From Chloroflexota bacterium (GTDB lineage Bacteria > Chloroflexota > Anaerolineae > Aggregatilineales > Phototrophicaceae), in NCBI GenBank assembly GCA_026708115.1, contig JAPOVL010000037.1, forward strand, positions 124,001 through 188,000: a stretch of DNA of 64,000 bases. Reading direction: 5' to 3'. A program made the position numbers and the translations under genes. Each line of letters opens with the position of its first letter. Position 1 is the stretch's first letter. Positions 16,739 through 26,039 of the stretch are shown here, one piece after another. Below the pieces are notes generated by a model. The model made no database searches. It was given only the letters and a program-made list of their open reading frames with translations, and was not told the origin of the DNA.

Positions 16739-18631
16739 ATGGCGCGACCCATACGCCCGGCAATTCTAATACTGATTATCTGGCTCGGTTTTGCCTTGCG
16801 CTTGCACGAACTTGCTTCAGTGCCGCTGCGCGGGGACGAAGCTTTTAGCGCGCTGAACTGGGCTAATATTCCCTTGCATCAGTCCCTGACCGAGATCGCA
16901 GCGCTTGAGCCGCATCCACCGCTGGCCTACGCTTTGTTCCGGCTATGGCGGCTTCTCATCGGTGGCATTGACAGTCCCTTCACCTTGCGCCTGCTCTCGG
17001 TCCTTGGCAATTTGATCGGTGTCTCAGGGGCATACGCCTTGGCGTTCCGCCTTTCTGGAAAGCGAATTGGCGGCATTGCCGCTGCGCTTGTTTGGGGAAT
17101 TCATCCCTACGAAATCTGGCATAGCCAAGATTTTCGCAACTATGCCGTCTGGGCCGGCCTGAGTGTGACGAGCCTGTGGCTGGGTCTGCGCCTGATTGAT
17201 CGTCCGCTTATGAGAAATTGGCTGCTTTATGCCTTGATGGCCATCACTAGCGCGCTGATGTTCTACACCGAAGTGTTCATATCGATTGCCCTGGTATTTG
17301 TCGCCATTTGCTGGAAGAAAAGCGATCGGCGATTCTTGTCGAGATTTTTCTTCTTGCAGGGTATCGTGCTGTCGAGCGCGCTCTTGGCCTTCCTTATTTT
17401 GCAAGCCGGGCTGTTAGCCTCGGGCGCATATCCCGGCAATCTTGAGTCGCTATATGTTCCCGATTTCTTGTTTCGCTTCCTGCCGGTTTTGACCCTGGGA
17501 GAGACCGTGCCGGGATCGCCTCGCTGGTTGTGGATCGCCCTCGCGCTTGCTTTTGCCTTGTTTACATTCATTGTGGCGAAGGGCTCCAGGCGCGAGATTC
17601 AGTTTATCGCGGCTATCGTTCTCGTCCCATTCTTGCTGCTTGGGGTTCTTGCTTTGCGCGTTAACATTTTCCATCCGCGTTACGTATTGGGGACGGTACC
17701 GGCCTTTGTATTGCTGATCTCCTTGGGCAGCGCTCGTTTGGCTGTCTGGATAGCCAAGGCCACCGGAGCGCGGCAAGGATACGTAATCATCTTGCTTTTG
17801 GCGCCCTGGGTTTTTCTTTCAACTTGGTCGCTTCACGCCTACTATAACGATGCGGCATTCCGCAAATCACCCGCTTGGGACGAACTGGGCGACTTCCTCA
17901 ACAGCAGAGTGACCAGCGACGATCTCGTCATTCAGCTTAGCGCGGACGCCGCCTTTGGCTACTATTACCGTGGCCCGGCCGCAGACCGCGCCCTGCCATC
18001 CGGGCCTTTGCAATCTGCAAACAGCATCATCGACGAGTTGGAAGCGGCTCGGACGCGCTACGACAGTATTTATGTCGTGTCGAATGCCATACCGTCATGG
18101 CGGAATGCCCGCGTCGTCGAAGATTGGATGCGGGAAAATATGCAACCGGTCATGCTCAGCGACGCCTCCGGATTGGCCATTCGTCAATACATGGAATGGG
18201 CCGTTCTGGAAGCCGCCGCTACGCCGCTGACAAGCTTCGGCGGCGCAGTGGACTTGCTCGAATACCGCTTTTTCGACGATCCGCTGCCAACCGGCGAGTT
18301 GCTGCTGCGCGTTTATTGGCGGCCCCTTGCCATCACCGCAAAGTCGCTTAAGTCATTTGTGCATGTCTATGGCGACGCGAATCCGGAAACGGGGAGCATT
18401 CTTTGGACGCAAGACGACCAGTTCCCACAATCCGGCCGCGTCGACAGCAGCTCCTGGGCGCCGGGAGAGGTCTTCCGCGATGTCTACTATTTGCCGGCCC
18501 AGACCTTGCAAGATGGCAGCTATGAATTGCGTCTCGGCTGGTACGAACCTGTAAGCGGCGATCGACTGCTTACAGATGCCGGATCGGACAGTTTCTTGCT
18601 GCAAGGCTTCGACTATCCGCCGAAGCCCTGA
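16739..18631 (+). CDS. Membrane glycosyltransferase, GT39/ArnT-like (GT-C fold)
   Basis: The 630-residue protein has about 11-13 membrane helices over its first 370 residues and a soluble C-terminal domain. The first loop contains PLRGDEAFSALNW, the Asp-Glu signature of GT-C transferases that use lipid-phosphate sugar donors, and EPHPPLAYALFRLW, typical of the PMT/ArnT superfamily. It probably adds sugars to envelope lipids or proteins on the outer face of the membrane. It begins six bases after the NERD-like gene, implying an operon. Donor and acceptor are unknown. Confidence 0.8.
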   Translation: MARPIRPAILILIIWLGFALRLHELASVPLRGDEAFSALNWANIPLHQSLTEIAALEPHPPLAYALFRLWRLLIGGIDSPFTLRLLSVLGNLIGVSGAYALAFRLSGKRIGGIAAALVWGIHPYEIWHSQDFRNYAVWAGLSVTSLWLGLRLIDRPLMRNWLLYALMAITSALMFYTEVFISIALVFVAICWKKSDRRFLSRFFFLQGIVLSSALLAFLILQAGLLASGAYPGNLESLYVPDFLFRFLPVLTLGETVPGSPRWLWIALALAFALFTFIVAKGSRREIQFIAAIVLVPFLLLGVLALRVNIFHPRYVLGTVPAFVLLISLGSARLAVWIAKATGARQGYVIILLLAPWVFLSTWSLHAYYNDAAFRKSPAWDELGDFLNSRVTSDDLVIQLSADAAFGYYYRGPAADRALPSGPLQSANSIIDELEAARTRYDSIYVVSNAIPSWRNARVVEDWMRENMQPVMLSDASGLAIRQYMEWAVLEAAATPLTSFGGAVDLLEYRFFDDPLPTGELLLRVYWRPLAITAKSLKSFVHVYGDANPETGSILWTQDDQFPQSGRVDSSSWAPGEVFRDVYYLPAQTLQDGSYELRLGWYEPVSGDRLLTDAGSDSFLLQGFDYPPKP

Positions 18632-18686
18632 CGTTAACCCTACAAGGCCGCCCGGTCTGTAGATTTGGTCTATTGCCCCCTGTAGT

Positions 18687-20330
18687 ATGTCAATTGAAGA
18701 ACTGAAGTTGAAATGCGGGCATGTAAAGACCCGCGCTCACAAAATGACGCCGCGTTTTCTCGCCCGCGAACGGACGTTTGGCATGCGGTTACAAAAGCTG
18801 ATCATCCGCACCTGTCTGGGAATGGTAATTGCCCTGGTTTTCGGCTTGGCAACGGAGGCCCGGATGGAGGATCCCGGTTCAGTTGTCAACGGCTCGGTGA
18901 AACTTGGCATCGAGCGCTATACTGTTCGCCCGCATGACACCTTGTATGCCCTCGCGAAGCGCTTCAACACCAGCGTAAAGGCCCTCCAGTCGCTGAACGC
19001 TCTGAGCGACGCTACGTTGCTTGTCGCGGGCGATGGGCTCCTCGTACCGCGGCTTGAAAATACTGAAGTGGCTGCTTACCTGATAAGACCCGGTGACTCC
19101 TTATTCGAAATCGCCCGACGCTTTGATACGACGGTCGAGGCCTTGCAGTCGCTAAACGGAATCGGCGACCGCAACCATATCATGTCGGGTCAAACGATCC
19201 TTTTGCCCCAATCCGCTGCAAGCGCGATTCGGCGCGAATTCGCGCACGGGATCACGCTATTCCCGGATCTCGAAAATACACCGGACATCTTGCGCCGGGT
19301 CAAAGAACTCGGCGTCAATTGGGCCAAGATTGAAGTCCGCTGGGCCGACGTGGAACCGTCAGAAAGCGGCTTCGCCTTTGATAGTTTGGACGCGTTAATT
19401 GAAGGCCTGGACGAGCTCGGCATTCAGATTCTGCTGAATGTATATGCGGCGCCGGAATGGTCTCGCAGGTCATATACTTTGCAATTGAACAGCTTGCTGC
19501 GCGCCAATTCGGGACCCCCAGAGCACCTGGAACGCTTCGGTAATTTTATGAGCGTGTTGGCGGAGCGCTACGCGGGTGTTATCGATGCTTACGAGATCTG
19601 GAAATCGCCCAATCTCCTGAAATACTGGACCGCGCCAGTCTACGAGCGGCCGCCAACAATGGACAACTCTGGAGACTACGGCTTCCCGGACAAGATAAAA
19701 ATCGGGGCTGCCTACTACGTGGATCTGCTGAAGATCGCCTTCAAGGCCATCAAGTCGGTTGACAGCGACGCCCTTGTGATCACCGCAGGTTTGGCGCCGG
19801 TCGGTTTTACCGACAATTACAATTCTGTAGAAACCGGTCTCTTCTTGCAGAACATGCTCCATGCTGGCGCAACGGACTACAGCGACGGCATTGGCGCGCT
19901 ATTTGGAGCGTCGGCGGTCCCGCCTGCGCTATTCTGCTGCGAACAGCCGCCGGGCGTGGACACGCACTACGAATCACATTTGCAGTATTATCGCGAGATT
20001 CTCTATCTGTATCACGATGCGCTCAGCCGGAATGCATCCGAAGACATCCCCATCTACATTACGCAGGTGGGCTGGGGCACAATCGAAGGATCAAATCTGG
20101 CGATTCCAGCGAGCGGTCTCGAGTGGCTCAGGTACACGGACCAGGACGAGCAGGCGCTTTACGTCGCGCAAGCCTACGATATTGCGCGTGGCTTAAACTA
20201 CATTGAGGGAATGTTCCTGTACAATCTCAATGGTTGCGCGGCGGGCGACAGCGAAGCCTGTTTCTTCAGTCTTGTTGACGCAAATGCAATCGACCGACCC
20301 GCCTTCAACTCCTTCGCGGAAATAGACTAA
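18687..20330 (+). CDS. LysM protein with a catalytically altered glycoside-hydrolase-like domain
   Basis: The protein carries a signal-anchor segment (IIRTCLGMVIALVFGLA), two LysM repeats (YTVRPHDTLYALAKRFNTS and YLIRPGDSLFEIARRFDTT) and a C-terminal TIM-barrel-like domain akin to clan-A glycosidases. The family acid/base motif IWNEPN reads IWKSPN, and the nucleophile segment usually ITE-GW reads ITQVGWG, so both catalytic Glu residues are missing. It is therefore probably a sugar-binding surface protein. Start may instead be ATG 18783 (515 residues), which puts the signal peptide at the very N terminus. Confidence 0.78.
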   Translation: MSIEELKLKCGHVKTRAHKMTPRFLARERTFGMRLQKLIIRTCLGMVIALVFGLATEARMEDPGSVVNGSVKLGIERYTVRPHDTLYALAKRFNTSVKALQSLNALSDATLLVAGDGLLVPRLENTEVAAYLIRPGDSLFEIARRFDTTVEALQSLNGIGDRNHIMSGQTILLPQSAASAIRREFAHGITLFPDLENTPDILRRVKELGVNWAKIEVRWADVEPSESGFAFDSLDALIEGLDELGIQILLNVYAAPEWSRRSYTLQLNSLLRANSGPPEHLERFGNFMSVLAERYAGVIDAYEIWKSPNLLKYWTAPVYERPPTMDNSGDYGFPDKIKIGAAYYVDLLKIAFKAIKSVDSDALVITAGLAPVGFTDNYNSVETGLFLQNMLHAGATDYSDGIGALFGASAVPPALFCCEQPPGVDTHYESHLQYYREILYLYHDALSRNASEDIPIYITQVGWGTIEGSNLAIPASGLEWLRYTDQDEQALYVAQAYDIARGLNYIEGMFLYNLNGCAAGDSEACFFSLVDANAIDRPAFNSFAEID

Positions 20331-20370
20331 GCCGCGACTTACGCGGCTTGACCCAAAATACGAACGATTT

Positions 20371-20396
20371 GGTAGGGGCGACTCGTTGAGTCGCCC
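20371..20396. repeat. Short palindromic intergenic repeat, copy 1
   Basis: GTAGGGGCGACTCGTTGAGTCGCCC forms a perfect 9-bp stem (20376-20384 with 20388-20396) with a 3-base loop. The same hairpin design recurs near 35.8, 40.0 and 43.6-43.9 kb. Just upstream an 8-bp stem (AAGCCGCG / CGCGGCTT, 20329-20349) overlaps the stop of the LysM gene and might aid termination. The rest of this 171-base gap shows nothing else. Confidence 0.7.
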
Positions 20397-20501
20397 GAAA
20401 CATACGTTCCCGTGCCCTTGAAGGTCAGCGTCGGTGGCCAGTGTCTATGCGACCTGCCCTACCTGTCAGCTTGCCCGAAAACCGCCACTTTGCATACCTT
20501 C

Positions 20502-21638
20502 TTACTGGCTTGTCCACTCAAAACTGCGCCAGGTACCCGGCGCGCCGACGATGGTGTAGACGCCCTGCGCGTCTCTCCGCGCGACGCTCACCCGCCATTG
20601 CATAACGTGAGACAGTCCATCATCGGGCGCAAACCCCGACGGCACGGTCAGATCATTCGCCTCGCTGACGAACGGCAATGATTTGTTGGCGGTCTGATCA
20701 ATCAGTTCGACCAGGTACTCATCCTCATCGTTTATTCCGCTGATGCCCACCCACTGCAGCCGCAGTTCACTGGCCCGGACCAATGCGCCGTCGGCCGGGA
20801 ATATCAGGCGTGGCGGCAGATAGGTCGCGGTTGGTGTCGCGGTTTCGTCGCCGGTTGGCGTCGGCGTTTTGCTTGGCAGCGGTGTCGGCAAGGGCACGTA
20901 GACGCATTGTCCAATCTGAATATTCGGTCTGCAGTCGGGTCCGCCGCTTGGTTCGGTGAAGGCGCAGCCGAAAAACTGGATCTCCTTGTTCAATTGGCTT
21001 AGGACTTCCAGAGTGGTGCTGTATTGTTCGGCGATCGCTACGATTGAGTCCCCCGACTCAACTTCGTAGCAGCCCACCCTTGAACCGGATTGAAGCAGCG
21101 CGCCCCTATCCTGATTGACGCCGATTGTAGCCAGGACCTCCTCCGTGGCCCTCGCGCCGACAGCCGTAGCAGTTGAGCTAGGCCGAGGTATGAATATCGT
21201 ATTGCCGACCGGCGGCAGCAAGTCAATGTGACTGATGTTCTCGTTGAGCGCAACCACGGTCGCCGCAACTTCCAGGTCGTAACCGAATCCGTGCTGAGGC
21301 AGTTGAATGATGTAAAACAGCGTGTCATCTTCTTGGATCACGTACTCCAAGAATGCCGATGTCGCCGTGGCTATCCTGGTCGGCGTCGCTGGTACCGCTG
21401 TGTTTGTGGCGGTCGCCGTCGCGATTTCCAACGTAGGCATCTGCGTATCTGTCGCCGAGGGCAGCGCTGTCGCCGCCGGCAGCGCCGTAGCCGTGGCTAC
21501 CGGCGGTGGCTTGGCTGTTGCGATTGCTTCCTGCTCAATTGTCGGCGTCATGCTGGCCGCGGGATTCCCTATGTTGCAGGCGGACATGGTGACGACAAGG
21601 GCTGTTATAAGGGCGCGAAAGGGGCGACCGCCTTTCAT
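20502..21638 (-). CDS. LysM-domain lipoprotein, paralogue of the upstream gene
   Basis: The 378-residue protein has a lipoprotein-like signal (ALITALVVTMSACN), a Thr/Ala/Pro-rich linker, a degenerate LysM (VIQEDDTLFYIIQ), a clear LysM (YEVESGDSIVAIAEQYSTT) and a C-terminal beta-sandwich-like domain starting near IFPADGALVRASELRLQW. The second LysM contains a Cys insert, CAFTEPSGGPDC, matching CDFSLPYGGGEC in the neighbouring paralogue. The start overlaps the stop of that gene (ATGA) and has GGAGG nine bases upstream, so the two are translationally coupled. It probably binds peptidoglycan or another envelope glycan. Confidence 0.75.
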   Translation of the reverse strand: MKGGRPFRALITALVVTMSACNIGNPAASMTPTIEQEAIATAKPPPVATATALPAATALPSATDTQMPTLEIATATATNTAVPATPTRIATATSAFLEYVIQEDDTLFYIIQLPQHGFGYDLEVAATVVALNENISHIDLLPPVGNTIFIPRPSSTATAVGARATEEVLATIGVNQDRGALLQSGSRVGCYEVESGDSIVAIAEQYSTTLEVLSQLNKEIQFFGCAFTEPSGGPDCRPNIQIGQCVYVPLPTPLPSKTPTPTGDETATPTATYLPPRLIFPADGALVRASELRLQWVGISGINDEDEYLVELIDQTANKSLPFVSEANDLTVPSGFAPDDGLSHVMQWRVSVARRDAQGVYTIVGAPGTWRSFEWTSQ

Positions 21639-22954
21639 GATGTGCTGCCTCCGGAACCCTCCCAAACCAAAGTCCGTATGCCCGTTGCCTGGGACGCAAC
21701 GCCGGTACTTTGCTCGACAATGGACACTTGCCAAATATACGTGTGGCGCTGATCATCGTCCGCTTGCCATTGCCTTGGCAATATGAAAAAAAGATCCCGC
21801 GTTTCCGCCGTGAACCTGTTGGCCGTGCCGACCTCGGAAATGGCGACCCGAAAAGTTTCATCCGCTGCCAACGTCCCCGTCGCCACCCAACGCAGCGTGA
21901 TCTGATCGCTCGCGCCGAAAAACGCGCGATCAGGCGGACCAACAGCGAAAGGCGCGTTGACCGTAGCCGTGGCCGGCGGTACAGCTGTCTCGCTGCCGGA
22001 AAGTGTCGGCACAGCCGTTACTGTCGCGGTCGGCGCGGGCACGCGCAAGGTCTGTCCTTCGATTAATTCGACAATGCACTCGCCTCCACCATAGGGCAAG
22101 CTAAAATCGCATAAGGCGAATGCCACTTCCGGGTTCAGGTCGGAAAGTTGCTTGGCGTCGGTATCGTATTGCACGGCGATCGCGATCATGCTGTCCCCCG
22201 CAGCAACAGTATGCCACATCAATCCCGGTAGTATCGTAGGCGTCTCCGTCGGCGCGAATGGATCGAAGGAAAGCAGTGCCAATCCCTCTGAGCCCGCACT
22301 GTCTTCCAGGCTCGCAGAAGCGTTCAATTGTGGCGCTGACGTTGCGAGCGGATCGGTCGTGGCGCTGGGCAACGGGACGACGATTTCCTGGCCTATCTGA
22401 ATGCGCGTTTCATCAACGATCCCGTTAATCGCTTTCACGGTTGGCAAGATATCCAGTCTGCGGTACCCGCAACCCGCGATAATGCTGATTAAAGAGTCTC
22501 CCGCGGCGACTCGATGGATGCAGGGCGACGGGGTCGAGGTTTCGCTCGGGACCAGCGTAGGCAAAGGAGTTGGACTGGGCACCGGGCTAGGAAAGCCCGG
22601 CGTCACTGTCGCAAAGCTCGGGCGCGTGGGCGCCGCGCTTGGCGACAATTCGCTTAGCGGGACCTCCTCGCCTTGTGACAAATTGCTGACAATTGCCAGG
22701 GCAATGACGGCGAGCAGCGCGATCCCCAAAACAGCAATGCCCGCGAAGAGCCGGCCTGCGGTGTCCTGCAGCGCCCCCTCATACAGGTCGGTCTCGCCAT
22801 GACGATAGTCGTAGTCTCTCCATGCCAGATTGCTTTCATCCGAGAACGCTTGCGCCTCGACATCAACTATTGTCGTTCCGCAAGTAGCGCATGTGCTGGC
22901 CTGGCCATGGTTGCGCGCTTCACAGATCGGGCAGCGTTTGTACGATTCGGACAA
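21635..22954 (-). CDS. Zinc-ribbon, membrane-anchored double-LysM protein
   Basis: The 439-residue protein begins with a cytoplasmic zinc ribbon (CPICEARNHG, then CATCG), followed by a membrane helix (about 68-90), a Pro/Ser/Thr linker, two LysM repeats (HRVAAGDSLISIIAGCGY and HTVAAGDSMIAIAVQYDTD) and a beta-sandwich-like C-terminal domain. The start codon is TTG with GGGAGGA seven bases upstream. The second LysM holds the insert CDFSLPYGGGEC. A zinc ribbon joined to outside LysM repeats suggests a link between a cytoplasmic contact and the wall. It is the first gene of a two-gene operon with its paralogue. Confidence 0.75.
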   Translation of the reverse strand: MSESYKRCPICEARNHGQASTCATCGTTIVDVEAQAFSDESNLAWRDYDYRHGETDLYEGALQDTAGRLFAGIAVLGIALLAVIALAIVSNLSQGEEVPLSELSPSAAPTRPSFATVTPGFPSPVPSPTPLPTLVPSETSTPSPCIHRVAAGDSLISIIAGCGYRRLDILPTVKAINGIVDETRIQIGQEIVVPLPSATTDPLATSAPQLNASASLEDSAGSEGLALLSFDPFAPTETPTILPGLMWHTVAAGDSMIAIAVQYDTDAKQLSDLNPEVAFALCDFSLPYGGGECIVELIEGQTLRVPAPTATVTAVPTLSGSETAVPPATATVNAPFAVGPPDRAFFGASDQITLRWVATGTLAADETFRVAISEVGTANRFTAETRDLFFILPRQWQADDDQRHTYIWQVSIVEQSTGVASQATGIRTLVWEGSGGSTS

Positions 22955-23074
22955 GCGAAATCCTCCCTTGCCAATCCATTATAGCGGATAGGGAGGACGG
23001 TATTCGAGAATTGCGCAAGGGCGTAGGCCTATCGCGCGGCAGCGCAAGCCGTTGCGATCCGCTAAAGCATCAAG

Positions 23075-25720
23075 CTATTGCGGCAGGCTGGACAAGCGCT
23101 CTGCTACTTGTCTCTGTGCCGATTCCAGATCACTTAGCCGGTCGCGTTCCCGCTGAACAATTGCTTCTGGCGCCTTGCTGACGAAATTGTCGTTGCCCAG
23201 CATCTTCTGCGTTTTGGCGATCTGCTGGGTCAAACGGATTGCTTCGCCCTCTAGGCGCTCCCTTTCCGCCTCGAGATCAAGCATGCCTTCCAGCGGCAGA
23301 TAGAGCGCGATATCGCTGACGACGATGCTGGCGGCATGCTCCGGCGCCGGGTCCGCCGCCGCCAGCAGTTGCAATGCTTCCACGTTGCAAAGCCGACTGA
23401 AGATGTAGTCATGCGTTTCGAGATCTTTTGCAGAGGCGCCGGCCTTGGCCAGCGCTCTGATCCGCTTGCCGGGATCGACCTTGTATTCGCCGCGCGTATT
23501 GCGCAGCTCTCGAACCAACTCGAGCAAGACATTCATGCGAGACTCGACCTCATCATCGATCAAAGCTTCATTCGACTTTGGCCAGTCGGCAATGATAAGC
23601 GCTTCGCCATCGTGCGGGATGTAGCGCCACGCTTCTTCTGTCATAAAAGGCATGAAAGGATGCAACATGCGTAAACACGTGTCTTGCACCGCTACCAAGA
23701 CGCGCTGGGCCGCGATTTTCTCGCCCTCCTTGCCGGCATACGTGGCGTGTTTGCTGATTTCCAGGTAGGTGGGCGCGAATTCATCCCACATGAAGGCAAG
23801 TATCTGGCTGCCGGCTTCGCCGAATTGATAAATGTCGAACAAGTGCTGCACGTTGGCGATCAGGCGATGCAGCCTGCTGAGGATCCAGCGCGCGGGCAGA
23901 TCGAGCTCCTCGGCCGGCGGCAGGCCCAGTTCCAGCTCTCCTTCCAGATTCATGTTGATGAATGACGTGATCTGCCACACTTTGTTGATGAAACGGAAAG
24001 TATGGTCGACGCGCGTTTCGTCCAGATTGACATCGTTGCCCGGCGTGCCGCTGGTGATAAGCGTGAAGCGCAAGGGATCCGCTCCCAGTTTGTCGACGAT
24101 GGTCAGCGGATCGATGACGTTGCCCAGTGACTTGCTGAACTTCTTGCCATGCCTGTCGCGTACCAGCCCGTGAAGATAAACAGTGTGGAAGGGAGACTTG
24201 TCGGTGAACCACAGACCCATCATGATCATGCGCGCCACCCAGAAAAACAGGATGTCGTGACCGGTCTCCATCACTTGCGTCGGATAATAGCGCGCGAGAT
24301 CGTCGCTCTCGCTCGGCCAGCCCAGGGTGCTGAACGGCCATAGCCCGCTGCTGAACCAGGTATCCAGCACATCTTCTTCCATGGCCCAGCCCTCGCCCTG
24401 CGGCGGGTTCTGCCCAACATGGATTTCACCCTCCGGGTCCCCGTCTTTTTCGCGATACCAAGCGGGAATGCGATGGCCCCACCACAATTGGCGGCTGATG
24501 CACCAGTCCTGAATGTTCTCCAGCCAGTGAAAATATACCTTTTCGTATCGTTCCGGCACGATTTTGATATCGCCCGCCCGCACGGCCGCCAGCGCTTTTT
24601 CCGCCAGTGGCCCGATGCGCACGTACCACTGCGTGCTCATCATCGGTTCGACGACTTCGCCGCCGCGCTGGCTGCGTGGAATGCGCGTGCTATACGCTTC
24701 GGTCTTGATGGTCAAGCCCGCCGCTTCCATGTCTTGCCATAGTTGCTCGCGGCAGTCATAGCGATCCATGCCCGCGTACTTGCCCGCATTTGCATTCATG
24801 CTGGCATCCTTGTTGAGGACGTTAACCAGCGCGAGCTTGTGGCGCTGACCAATCTCGTAGTCGTTGAAGTCATGCGCGGGCGTGACTTTGAGCGCCCCGG
24901 TGCCAAATTCCATATCGACGCTGTCATCGCCGATGACCGGGATCTCCCGCCCCAGGATTGGCAAGAAAGCGCGCTTGCCGATGAAGCGCGCGTAACGCGC
25001 GTCGGCGGGGTTGACCGCAACCGCCGTATCCCCCAGGATGGTCTCGGGGCGGGTCGTCGCCACCGGAATATGCTCGCCCCCTTCAAGCGGATACTTGAAG
25101 TAATAGAGCGTCGCTTGTTCTTCCGCGGTTTCGACCTCCAGGTCGGAGACGGCCGTCTGCAAACCCGGGCTCCAGTTGACCAGGCGCGGTCCGCGGTAGA
25201 TCAATCCCTGTTCCCACAGGGTCAAAAAGGCCTGGGTGACCGCTGTCGACAGTCCATCGTCGAGCGTGAAGCGCTCCCGATCCCAGTCGCAGCTGGCGCC
25301 CAGCCGGCGCAACTGCTGCGTGATTGTGCCGCCGTGCTCTTCTTTCCATTGCCAGGTCCGGTACAAGAACTCTTCATAGCCAACTTCCTCGCGGCTGCTG
25401 CCTTCCTCGCGCAGCATGTTCTCGACTTGCAGCTGCGTCGCGATGCCGGCATGATCGGTCCCCGGCACCCAAAGCGCCGCTTTGCCGCGCATGCGCTCGT
25501 AACGTACCATCAAGTCTTCAAGCGCCCCAAAGAGCGCGTGCCCAAGATGCAGGCTGCCCGTGACATTGGGCGGCGGCATGCTGACGACAAAGGGCTCGGC
25601 GTCCGCTCCCGCGACCTCGGGCTTGAACCAGCCCTGGCGCTCCCACCAGGCATACAGACGCGGCTCGGCATCGGCATAGTCGAAGTTGCGTGGCATATTG
25701 CTTTCGGCGCTTGCTCTCAT
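23075..25720 (-). CDS. valS: Valyl-tRNA synthetase
   Basis: The 881-residue class I synthetase charges tRNA-Val. Seen motifs are PPPNVTGSLHLGHAL (HIGH), the editing-domain region with VATTRPETILGDTAVAV, WCISRQLWWGHRIPAWY, and GKKFSKSLGN (KMSKS). A C-terminal coiled coil (LEAERERLEGEAIRLTQQIA) is typical of ValS. The start at 25720 has GGAGGAGG nine bases upstream; longer in-frame extensions lack support. A T-box leader upstream indicates control by uncharged tRNA. Full length. Confidence 0.98.
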   Translation of the reverse strand: MRASAESNMPRNFDYADAEPRLYAWWERQGWFKPEVAGADAEPFVVSMPPPNVTGSLHLGHALFGALEDLMVRYERMRGKAALWVPGTDHAGIATQLQVENMLREEGSSREEVGYEEFLYRTWQWKEEHGGTITQQLRRLGASCDWDRERFTLDDGLSTAVTQAFLTLWEQGLIYRGPRLVNWSPGLQTAVSDLEVETAEEQATLYYFKYPLEGGEHIPVATTRPETILGDTAVAVNPADARYARFIGKRAFLPILGREIPVIGDDSVDMEFGTGALKVTPAHDFNDYEIGQRHKLALVNVLNKDASMNANAGKYAGMDRYDCREQLWQDMEAAGLTIKTEAYSTRIPRSQRGGEVVEPMMSTQWYVRIGPLAEKALAAVRAGDIKIVPERYEKVYFHWLENIQDWCISRQLWWGHRIPAWYREKDGDPEGEIHVGQNPPQGEGWAMEEDVLDTWFSSGLWPFSTLGWPSESDDLARYYPTQVMETGHDILFFWVARMIMMGLWFTDKSPFHTVYLHGLVRDRHGKKFSKSLGNVIDPLTIVDKLGADPLRFTLITSGTPGNDVNLDETRVDHTFRFINKVWQITSFINMNLEGELELGLPPAEELDLPARWILSRLHRLIANVQHLFDIYQFGEAGSQILAFMWDEFAPTYLEISKHATYAGKEGEKIAAQRVLVAVQDTCLRMLHPFMPFMTEEAWRYIPHDGEALIIADWPKSNEALIDDEVESRMNVLLELVRELRNTRGEYKVDPGKRIRALAKAGASAKDLETHDYIFSRLCNVEALQLLAAADPAPEHAASIVVSDIALYLPLEGMLDLEAERERLEGEAIRLTQQIAKTQKMLGNDNFVSKAPEAIVQRERDRLSDLESAQRQVAERLSSLPQ

Positions 25721-25740
25721 GGCTCCTGTCCTCCTCCAAC

Positions 25741-26000
25741 AGCAATAAAAAAGCCTTCCGCCCAATACAAGGACGAAAGGCTCAGCTTCGCGGTACCACC
25801 TTGTTTCAGCGGACACAGGTCCGCTGCGCTCAAGACGCGATAACGGGCGTGAACCGTCCCGAATCTACTGGCGGATGCGTTCTTTCGGGCAACTCCCGGG
25901 CGACTTTCGACAAGGTTTCGCAGGCGGGCTTCCAGACTATGACCCGCGTTCTCTGGTACGAGGGAGCTTGTCTACTCCTCCCGATCATCGTTTTATAGTA
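25741..26000 (-). ncRNA. T-box leader of valS
   Basis: Read on the minus strand, the leader carries the T-box core GGTGGTACCGCG (25800-25789). The antiterminator helix ACAAGG / CCTTGT uses 25804-25799 with 25772-25767. A competing terminator stem (AGCCTTTCGTCC / GGGCGGAAGGCT, 25782-25771 with 25763-25752) runs into TTTTT. A Stem I-like helix (CAAGCTCCC with GGGAGTTG, one bulge) is present, and GUC lies in GAAAGUCGCCC where a valine specifier would fit. The specifier assignment is an inference. Confidence 0.9.
25747..25782 (-). terminator. T-box intrinsic terminator
   Basis: A 12-bp stem with two G-U pairs and a 7-base loop is followed by a run of T on the minus strand. Its 5' arm overlaps the 3' part of the T-box antiterminator, the normal mutually exclusive arrangement. 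Confidence 0.85.
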
Positions 26001-26039
26001 TTCGAATGTTAAGTCCGGCGAAGAAAGACTCCGATGAAA

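Noticed and set aside
24743..25843. A 366-codon frame antisense to valS, also covering part of the T-box
   Set aside because: The opposite strand has clear HIGH and editing motifs and an RNA leader; the frame shows only low-complexity basic and acidic runs.
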